A DNA stretch of 31,472 bases from Podochytrium sp. JEL0797 (taxonomy: Eukaryota; Chytridiomycota; Chytridiomycetes; Chytridiales; Chytriomycetaceae): positions 1 to 31,472 of the forward strand of contig JADGJG010000204.1 in NCBI GenBank assembly GCA_027596195.1, read 5' to 3'. The notes under the pieces were generated by a model. That model did not search any database. It had not been told where the DNA came from and saw nothing but the letters and a program-made list of their open reading frames with translations. Below are positions 1 to 10,220 of the stretch, piece after piece; positions within the stretch are counted from its first letter, which is position 1, and the number at the start of each line of letters is the position of its first letter. Both the position numbers and the translations under genes were made by a program.

Positions 1-243
<243 letters not shown>

Positions 244-481
244 GTGTGGCGGGATGCGTGGGGGGCACTTCGGATGAGCGCGGCTTCTTGGGTGAAAAAA
301 TAAACTTTTTCTGCGGTCTCTTTTGCATAATTTAGAAGTTGAAAAGAGATTCATATGAGAACAAATAAAAAAATCTAGTTTATAGCTTCGTGCGGGAGAA
401 GATCAGGGAAAAACAAAATATAATAAATGGAACCGAGACACACCACACACACACACACACACACACACACATCCTTCCAAA
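244..481. other. Intergenic region between convergent genes, with a CA microsatellite
   Basis: No coding signal is seen. It separates the stop of the mannosidase from the stop of the minus-strand FAD protein and should hold both 3' UTRs. An A/T-rich stretch (about 340-430) precedes a run of about 14 CA/AC units. Confidence 0.6.
442..471. repeat. (CA)n microsatellite
   Basis: An almost perfect dinucleotide CA tract of about 30 nt lies just beyond the 3' end of the minus-strand FAD protein gene. It is a simple repeat, with no coding or CRISPR character. Confidence 0.9.
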
Positions 482-3069
482 TCACTTCCACCACCCCCTC
501 CAAATTCCAACCAAAACCCCCGCCACAACAGCACCCACGACCCCAAACTGACTCACAACCACCACATCCGCAAACACGCGTCTCCTCACCTCCCTCGCGT
601 CCTTCTCCTCCCCGGCCAGCGTCTGCTCGCGAAACTGCGCGAGCAACGAAACGAGACGTTGCGTCGAATGAATCTGCGGAGCGACCCCAATTTCCGTGAG
701 TTGAAACGACTTTTCGAGGGTGACAGAGAGGTCGCGGATGCGGGAAAAGAGTTGCGAAATGTGTGTGTCATGAGGAGTATCGAACGGTTTCAAACTGTTG
801 CCCAAAATCAACAAGTCAAAATAACGCACTTAAAAAAAATACACGTAAAAACGTGTCGTTACCTCGTCGGCCCAGCTCTCGCTCTCACAACCAACCCTTC
901 CACCTCCTCCTCCACACTCACCCCCTCCACCACAACCCCCCCACTCCTCTCCACACTCATCCCAACACTCCCCCTCACAACCCGCTGCACGCCTTCTTCC
1001 CACCCCGAAACCACTTCCCCCGCAATACGCCGCACAACCCCCTGCCGCCCTTGCGCACGTACGACCTCCTCTGCGAGGGTTTCGACTGTGGCGCCATGGG
1101 AGAGGAAGACGGCTGTTGTGCGGGTGGCGAGGAGGCCGATGGAGAAGCAGAGGCGCCAGTGGATGTGGGTTGGTGGTTGGTGGTGGGTTGTGGTGGTGGG
1201 AGTTGAGGGGGATACGAGTGTGGATGGGGTCGGGCGGGAGGGGGAAGATGTGACGCTGCTAATATGGCGGAGGGAGCCTGATCGCGAACGGATGGAGGAG
1301 GTGAGGCTTGGACGACGTGGAGCTTGTTGTGGACGACGAGCGGATCCTAAGGGTGTAGCACTGATGGCAGTGGTGGTCGCGGTGGAGACGATGGAGTCGC
1401 CGGAGGATTTGTGGGATACGCGGCGGCGCGGTTTTCGTGGGGCTGCGGGTGGGGAGAGTTGGGAGGTAGGAGAGATGGGGGCGGAGGAGGAGGTGGATGG
1501 GTCTGTGGGGTCGTGGGCGAATAAGAGTGGGGAGGTGGGTGGGTTCGGGGTGGAGGCGTGGCGGGAGGAAGGGGTCGCGAGTGCGTAGGATACGCGGCGG
1601 CTTACGGCACGGGAGGGAGGGTTGTAGACTCCGGGGAGGGAAGGGTTGGATGGAGGGGGTGCAATGATGTGTTTTGGGGAGGTGTACATTGTGGCTTGCG
1701 CGTTGGAGCGAATGATGGCGGCGTTGGAGGTGAGGCAGCGGGGGATGAGCGTGGCGTTATTTTCGGTTTCGGCAAGTGGGTAAAGACCTGAAGAGCTTAT
1801 TCATAAAAAAATGATCGAACGCGCGAATTCTGAACCCAAGAAACACGTACCAGAGATCCACAAAAGATCACCATCCACAGTGCCGAACGCCCCAATCGAA
1901 TCCTCCCTCAAATCAACCACCATATCTCCACACTCGACGCGTCCATCGGAAAACGTAACCGCGACTTGACCAGAGTCATTCGCAACCGAATCGGCAACCG
2001 CTGCAACCGCGTTCGCAGACGAACCAATATTGACAACATCAACGCCGTAATTCCAGACCGTGGCCAGTCCAAATTCAGCATCGCGCGTCTTGTTCTGGTC
2101 AGCGTAAGAAGAGAAATAATGGAACGGCGTCTTGTCGTCGTGAGCAGAGGGAATACCGGGGGTGATTACGTCGAGGCCGGCCAGGAGAACGGCGCGGAGG
2201 GTCTTGATCGTGACGGACAGAGATTGGGATGAATTGGAGGCCGGTTTGGTTTTGCCAAACATGTGGGTAATAAGTGGGGAAGACAGAATTCCCGGGAAAA
2301 CGAGGGGTATGAGGTAGCCGGAATCGTATATTCCAGGACGCGAATAAGGGGACTGGTGAATGAGGCCGTGGAAGTAGGCAGCGAGGTAGCGACCAAGGTA
2401 TGGGATCTTTGCCACCTGTGGGGGTGTTTGTGGCAGCATAGTGGATCTGTGGTGCAGAAGGGCATGGAAGTTTGTGTGGGGCAGACAGTGCCTGAGGGCC
2501 GCAAGGGTCTTTGGATCGAGTGAGATGCGGTAGGAAAGGCGGTGATCGTTGTCATCGTGGGTAGCGCCAAATGCGTCGGAATGCAGGGCAAAAACGTTCG
2601 CACGGAGACCCAGTTTCTTTGTCGCTTGGGCAGCGAGGAGCCCGGCGAGTCCAGCGCCGAGAATGAGAAGTGTGGGCGGCTTCTTGAGAGAGTTCTCTAG
2701 GGAGTGCTCTAGGCGATCTTCTAGGGAGTTGTCTAAAGCGCCCCCCTCGCGATCCTCTAGCGCGTGGGTAGACGGATCCGCACCGATCACGCCCTCGACA
2801 TAGCTCGCAATGTCCGCGCGCCAGTCGCCCCACGCGTTGTGGTCCCCGTCCAGCGAATCCTCCGCCTCGTAGTCAAAGTGCTGCAGCGAGTGAAGCGAGA
2901 AGCCATCGCTCGCCAGCCCAGACAGATCCATCCGGCTCTCGCCCAGCCCCGCATCCCACGAAGCCCAGACCTCGTAGTTGAGCGAGTCGCTCATCGAGAT
3001 GCAGTCGAACTCAGACGCATCGCTGCCTTCAGAAGCGGAGTCGGAAAACGGGTTTGCGCCCTCTTCCAT
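482..3069 (-). CDS. FAD-binding monooxygenase-like protein with C-terminal membrane anchor (3 exons)
   Basis: Exons 3069-1851, 1787-863 and 794-482 give 818 residues. The introns are 63 and 68 nt with GT-AG ends. Residues 1-130 are acidic and include imperfect LEDR/LENSL repeats. At about 132-143 a beta strand leads into GAGLAG, the Rossmann dinucleotide loop of flavoprotein monooxygenases, followed by LRANVFAL for the second strand. The later GADG motif of this family is not recognisable: the equivalent place reads VVDLREDSIGAF. FAD binding may therefore be weak or lost. Residues 410-700 are Pro/Ser/Thr-rich and probably disordered. The last 30 residues contain a hydrophobic helix (VVVVSQFGVVGAVVAGVL) followed by RGWWK, which fits a tail anchor. 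Known: the family oxidises small aromatic or polyketide substrates. Inference: this is a divergent, membrane-tethered relative with no predictable substrate. The start used is the first ATG, only 12 bp from the divergent ERCC1 start. Confidence 0.72.
2684..2763. repeat. Imperfect 12-bp tandem repeats inside the FAD protein gene
   Basis: Degenerate units around CTCTAGGGAGT recur about six times. On the minus strand they encode the repeated LEDR / LEHS / LENS residues just before the FAD-binding loop. The repeat lies in the acidic N-terminal extension, which is absent from typical family members. Confidence 0.6.
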
Positions 3070-3081
3070 TTGCGCGAAAAA

Positions 3082-4198
3082 ATGTCGAGAGTTCTGGTCA
3101 ACCAGAACCAGGTCAATCCCATCCCACTCTCCTTTGATTCCTGATTTACTGACTTGCTTGCTTACTTATAGAAGGGAAACCCTGTCCTCAGCTTCATCAA
3201 AAAGATCCCTTGGGAACTCGCAAACATTCCTGCCGATTACCAGGTCGGAAAGAACTCGGGTGTGCTGTTTCTGAGGTGACACAAAGCCCCATTCCTGTCA
3301 AAAGCCGTTCGAATTGGCCGATACTCCATGCGGCCGTGATCATTGTTGAATCTGAATGCGGGGTCATCCGGTGTCACCGGCCACTCACCGGTCCCTCCTC
3401 GACCTTCCATTCTGTGGACGAACTGAATTACCCGAATCTGATGCTTCTTTCACTATGCACTCCGAAACCGCCAGTCTCAAATACCACCGCCTCAAGCCGG
3501 AATACATTTATGAGCGCATGAAAGGCTTGAGCAACCAATACGCATTACGAATCATTCTCTGCATTGTCGATATCGTTGAGTTTTGTTGTTGCGATAACAA
3601 GTTGCGCGAAATTTCAAAAAATATTGAATCTGTTCCCCCCACTCCCGCGTTTTCACAGGAAGACCACCAACAACCCATTCGAGAACTCACAAAAGCATGC
3701 ATTTTGGCGGGATATACTCTCTTTCTTGCATGGAGGTACGACGTTCACGTCCGTTAGAAATCCCTCGTCTGAAGTATTCCACACATGCCACCCCCCCTCC
3801 TCAGTGCCGAAGAAGCAGGCACCTACCTCCAAACCTTCAAAGCCTATGAATTCAAATCCCCTGACATGATCAAAGAACGCGTCGACTCGGACCCTTTGGT
3901 CAAACTGACGGCCTGTTTGGGCGAGATCAAGTCTGTCAATAAAACGGATGTGGTTAACCTTGCGTCGAATTTTGGGGTAAGTTTGGAGTATGTGTAAGTG
4001 TGTGTGTGTGAGTGTGACTTTAAATCTAATTATTCCTGGCAATCAAACTCGCCCGACCAACCACAGTCATTCAAAAACATTGTACAAGCTTCTCCTGAGG
4101 AATTATCCATCTTGCCTGGATTCGGGGACCAGAAAGTTAAGCGGATCGTGGAGGCCGTACATGCCCCGTTCTTGCTAAAAAACAATCAAGCCGAATAA
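3082..4198 (+). CDS. RAD10: ERCC1/Rad10 DNA excision-repair subunit (6 exons)
   Basis: This is the non-catalytic partner of the XPF/Rad1 nuclease, which makes the 5' incision in nucleotide-excision repair and acts in crosslink and single-strand-annealing repair in the nucleus. Exons 3082-3111, 3172-3275, 3475-3574, 3659-3735, 3805-3976 and 4067-4198 join to 204 residues with all phases matching. Exon 1 encodes only MSRVLVNQNQ, the first strand of the central domain; KGNPVLSFIKKIPWE follows. Family landmarks in order are YHRLKPEYIYERM, ACILAGYTLFLAW, AEEAGTYLQTFKAYE, and a C-terminal double helix-hairpin-helix with SVNKTD and LPGFGDQKVKR. The length is close to yeast Rad10 (210) but shorter than human ERCC1 because almost no N-terminal extension is present. 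Intron 2 is long (199 nt), and intron 5 holds a TG-rich tract at about 3990-4014. Identity is very secure; the start is less so. Confidence 0.93.
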
Positions 4199-4525
4199 TC
4201 AAAATAAAAACCTTTCCATTCCATCCGAGGACCGAGGTAGCTCTCAATCCCACCGAAAGGAGTGCCAAATCCCATTTTTCGGACAGTAAATACAACAATG
4301 GCTGAATATTTAGACTTCTCTCTTCTCCCTCTTTTTCCCCAACCCTTCCTATTATTATTATAAACGCAAGTCCAGCGAGCGCGTTCAAAATAGCACAATG
4401 AATGCTGTAAAATAGAAAGCAATGGACGGTCACAGCAAACGGTGAGATCTTCCTCCTTCTTACTTTTATTAAAAAAAATCTTAAAATAAATAACGTCGAA
4501 AGAAAATGAAAAAAATAAAAGACCC
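4199..4525. other. Convergent 3' intergenic region
   Basis: An A/T-rich stretch lies between the ERCC1 stop and the receptor stop. AATAAA at 4203-4208 on the plus strand sits a few bases after the ERCC1 stop and could be its polyadenylation signal. TTTATT at about 4464-4469 gives AATAAA on the minus strand, about 60 nt past the receptor stop. No supported gene is seen; the minus-strand open frames here are A/T-rich noise. Confidence 0.5.
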
Positions 4526-7500
4526 TCATGAAGTTGTCGTCTTATTCAATGGCTCGAGCTCACTGACTTTGACAGGAAGCTCAGGAGCCTGATTCTGACT
4601 GACCGCATTCGTGCTCCCCACCGAACGCATCGACGTGGTTCGAGTCCTGATCCCCGCGTTCAACTTTTCAATCGACCCGCCCGCCAACTTTCTCGTTGTA
4701 CTTTTGGAAGCCAGCGTCGACGTTTCCAAAAAAGACTCATCCTCCGCGTTCGTGGTCGCCGATCTCCCAATCTTGCTTCCCTTCTGCGAACCCTTGGCCG
4801 AAAACTTGGACACGGCGAGTCGGGAACTGTTGATGACGCCCGAGATTTTGTGTTGATGTTTTTCATAGTTGGAACGCGTCCAACGGATGATGTGGAGTAC
4901 GACAGGGAGGAAGACGACGATGCCGATTTGCACGAGGGAGGCGGTGGATACGCCGTAATGGTCCGTGTAGAGGCGGAATGCAATCATGATGAGGATTCCA
5001 AGCGAGATTTCGCGGTTGAGGTAGGCTTCCAAGTGGTTTTGGTAGGGTTGCCAGTAGATTCTCGTTGCGCAGAGGAATCCGAGGAAAATGATATATACGT
5101 TGACTTGCGTTTGTTCTACAACGAGCAAGAAGTGTAAGTTTTCACCGCTCCGAGCTTTTTGGGTGCGGGAGTCTTACCATCAAACTTTGTGAGCATCGTA
5201 AACAAGATTGATGTCACACCCTTTTCCACCATAGTGACTGGCATCATAAAGTACATTTCGGGCTTAAAAATAATGTACAAGCATTGAAACACTTGCTGGA
5301 TGTTGGAAATTCCTTCCGACTCGTATTTGATGTTATCGCCGGCCGAGAGGCGCATGAGGATAAACCAAATGAACAAGGGAACGCAGCCAAGAAAGAAGAA
5401 CAGAATAATGATGGCGAGAGCGGCAGCTGGCGCGTGGGAAGAGCTGAAACATTCAACAGAGGGGGCCATACGAACCACATACTTTCCAACGACTTCGTTG
5501 CATTGGAGTCTTTTTTGATGGCGTTTCATTAATATCATTTAGGAAACACACACCAGAAAAAATAAACTCACAAGATCAAACTCGAATCAACAAGAGGCAT
5601 CACAACAAAAGTCAGCACAACCACAGTCGCTCTAAAACAAATAACACTCATGGACTGCCCTCTCATGTAATACGGAGTCCACTTTTCCAACGACGCATGT
5701 GACAATCTCGACAATGCTCCAGTCCCCTGCACGAACCTCACTCCAAAATAAATGACCACAATGTAAAACTGAATCAAAAGAGGCAAAAAGAAGCGAAACA
5801 TCATCTTGGAGACCCCCTGAATGGGCAACGTGCAGTCAGACACCATTCCATCCACGTTCAACGCGGCAATCGCGAGAAAGGTGCTGATTCCGGGAAGACT
5901 GAGCAGACCATTGGCTTGATGTTCAAAAATGTAGTAGGTTACTTGGAAGTAGAAGAAGAGAATCTCGACGGTAGGTGCTTCTTCGTGTGGCAGGAACAGG
6001 AGGGCGAGTGCTCCGAGGAAGGCTCCGAAAATGATGAGGTAAAAGCTCGCGCCTCCACCTGGAGAGCATTTGGTGCACTTGGAGTTCCACATGTAGTATC
6101 CGGGGGAGCTGCATTCGGTGCATTGGATTCCCGTGAATTCAGGCGACGAGCAAGAGTTGGCAGGACACGTTGCGTTAGAGCAGCAAGTCGAATGAAGTGG
6201 ACATGTGTATGGATCCGGAGCAAAAGAACCATTATTCGTGGCTGGCATCCAAATGCCCTTGGTTTCTAAAACTGTGGATCCTCCTGGGCATTCCAATCCC
6301 TCAGGGCAAGGCTGAAGGGCAATTGTCAGTGAAAATATAAAACGAAAGAAATATAATTACTGTGCAGGTCTCAGTATTATTCGCGTTCCAGTTGTAAAAC
6401 CCGACGGGACAAGTGATGCAAGAAAACACGAGCCCGGCGTGGTATCTCCCGAGCCCAACCGGGCACGAAACTGGTGAAAAATCAAAGCATTTAGAATTAC
6501 ACCGGATGGATGTTTCGTTTGTTTTTACCAACAGAAGTAGGGGGTTTGGGAATCCAAGGCCCCCACACGTTTTCATTCTGTTGAACCCATTGGCAGGCTG
6601 CTTGACTAAAATTCAAGTTCTGAGATACTGTGCTCTTTAACATTTCGTTGATGTGAAAATCAAGGATTTGGTACTGATTCCCAAACGACTGAAGTTCAGG
6701 GAAGTCTTCGAGGAATTTTGGAGTTGCCAACTGCGTTCAAGCGACAAGCACGTTAAACAAGATGAAAACGTGAAGAGTCAAATAGACAGTGTATACCTTA
6801 TGAATGATGATGGTGGGAACATCGGTTGTAACAGTCGCGTTATCCCGATTCCCAGCCAAAGCAACATATTGCTCTGGATCCGTCGCAGGGAATAACACCT
6901 TTGTAATATTGTTGGACGCAACAAACACGCTGGGTGCCCAGTTATAAATGAAGACGTTTTTTCCGGCATCCAAAGCCTGTTGCATCTGGACGTTGCCCGA
7001 AAACCCGAAGAACTTCATTGTAACCATCAAATTCAAGCTGTCAATGATGCGTTGAAAGTTTCCGGGCGAGTACCCTGGATCATACGCCCAGAGTTCGATG
7101 CATTGGGCGCCAGGTTGTTTGCATTGAGGTGGTGTGTACGTCTAAAACAAGAAATTAGCGGCAGTTGACGCGTTGCAAAGCCCCCTCACCCCATTTATAC
7201 ACTGTTTCACTGAACCATTGCATTCAAATTTTCCATCAATCAAAGCCGGACTGCTTCCACTGGCTGGAAACATGTCTCTGGCGTGCGGGTTCAACAAGAA
7301 ACGCCAGAAGTCGAAGCCAAGTTCCGGGTAACCGCTCACGAGAGACGAAGGGACGTAAAGGCCAATAATGCCAGAGTAACCCGTTGCTCCCAGATCCACA
7401 GCGGCGCGATCGACTTGTGTCAGTTGGGCATAATTGACCAAATCCTGCGGCCCTGTTGGTTTCAAGGAGGAATACAGAAAGGTGAGACAAGCTGGATTTG

Positions 7501-7999
7501 CACGGCCTGCTTACATGCTTCCAAAAACAGGTCCAAGATTCCAGCATAAAAATCGTCACCAATGGTGTATCCGCGCCCCTAAAAATTGGGAGGAAGGTGA
7601 ACAAACAAAACTTCAAATAGAAGGTTCACTAGTTACAGTTTGCACGACTTCCACGCTGTATTTAAATATCGGAATTTTAATGATCGATATGGCGCTGCAC
7701 TGACAATTTCCTCACCGATATCCGAGGATCTCGAGAAGGTATTGAGCCACGTACGAATTGACGAAGAAGCTGTCCCAATTTTCGGTCGTAATAACGATGG
7801 GCCTTTTCGACGCGGTATAAAGTGAGCCGTCCGAGTTTCGGAGTGTGTTCCACGCGTAATTGTTGTTTGCGATCGGGCATGGCGGTCCGTTCACGAAGGG
7901 ATCTGGCAAATAACGGTATTTCGTCCAATTTGTGGCCGACTGGGCTGAAGCTACTGTAATCAGCGCCGCGAGCGGCAAAAGCAGAATCTCAGCGATCAT
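4526..7999 (-). CDS. Predicted sensor/receptor: betaine-binding-protein-like ectodomain + Cys-rich stalk + multi-TM module (10 exons)
   Basis: Exons 7999-7716, 7655-7637, 7578-7515, 7452-7190, 7141-6797, 6730-6529, 6470-6361, 6311-5572, 5509-5178 and 5115-4526 give 982 residues. Residues 1-20 are a signal peptide ending in VASAQ. Residues about 66-390 resemble the OpuAC/ProX fold, which binds glycine betaine or choline in bacterial ABC uptake: IVITTENWDSFFVNSYVAQY, LGYRVEVVQT, LEAWPQDLVNY, AGKNVFIYNWAPSVF and NFSQAACQWV. About 393-480 is a cysteine-rich stalk like GCC2/GCC3 repeats (SCITCPVGFYNW, PCPEGLECPGG, CTECSSPGYY). From about 500 to 835 there are seven to nine hydrophobic segments, including EILFFYFQVTYYIFEHQ. 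The tail of about 145 residues is rich in Ser, Thr, Lys and Arg. Inference: a plasma-membrane receptor or channel gated by an osmolyte-like ligand. No kinase, cyclase or ABC ATPase is attached. TRP-like or GPCR-like membrane folds remain open. Confidence 0.75.
7637..7655 (-). other. 19-nt microexon of the receptor gene
   Basis: Nineteen bases between a CAG acceptor and a GTAACT donor, flanked by introns of 60 and 58 nt. They complete an arginine and add VEVVQT, restoring LGYRVEVVQT, the second strand of the binding-protein fold. Without it, exon 1 (phase 2) cannot join exon 3 (phase 0) in frame. Confidence 0.7.
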
Positions 8000-8308
8000 T
8001 CCGGCGAGGATTGTCGGAGATCGCAAAAATTGACGATCTTCCTGATCTCTTTGGGCACTTCAAAATGACAGAGCCTGATCCAGGCGCAAGCCTCGAGCAT
8101 GTTGAAAATTCAAAATGACTCGTTCAGAAGCAGTTTGAATTTGTAGTTTCTAGAGAGTCCTGTCATTGATTACGTAAGCTAATAGAAGGGAAAGGTGAAT
8201 GAGGATATGGGTTCTTTTTCTTGAAGTTCAAGTGGTTCCATCGAAGGGAAAGGGGGGTGCGGACCTGGTGGGAACAGGAAAAAATCCCCAAAACACGGCC
8301 TACTCTCG
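8000..8308. promoter_or_regulatory. Divergent promoter region, receptor (-) / ATE1 (+)
   Basis: About 310 bp separates the two start codons, so the region should hold both promoters. No convincing TATA box or repeated operator could be picked out by eye. The minus-strand frame continues upstream from 7999 without an ATG; the first ATG that gives a proper signal peptide was used. Confidence 0.5.
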
Positions 8309-10131
<1,823 letters not shown>

Positions 10132-10220
10132 ATATACTTTTGAAGGTCAATCAAAAGTCGGACCAGAGAATCCTCACCAGGCGGGAGAAACCATTTCCAT
10201 TTTCCAAAAAATCAGTGAAA
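10132..10220 (+). promoter_or_regulatory. Short ATE1-XRN1 intergenic gap
   Basis: Only 89 bp lies between the ATE1 stop and the XRN1 start on the same strand. It must hold the ATE1 terminator/polyadenylation site and the XRN1 5' UTR, so the XRN1 promoter probably overlaps ATE1's last exons. No AATAAA is seen in the gap. Confidence 0.5.

Noticed and set aside
442..471. CRISPR-like or regulatory repeat
   Set aside because: It is a plain CA microsatellite without spacers.
659..1588. 309-codon open frame on the plus strand
   Set aside because: Antisense shadow of the Pro/Ser-rich region of the FAD protein. The minus-strand exons fit splice sites and phase, and this frame does not.
2764..3144. 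Extension of ERCC1 upstream into a frame continuous with MSRVLVNQNQ
   Set aside because: The extra residues (Arg/Val/Pro-rich) are antisense to the FAD protein's N-terminus and match no ERCC1 N-terminal region. Kept only as a possibility for a true upstream start.
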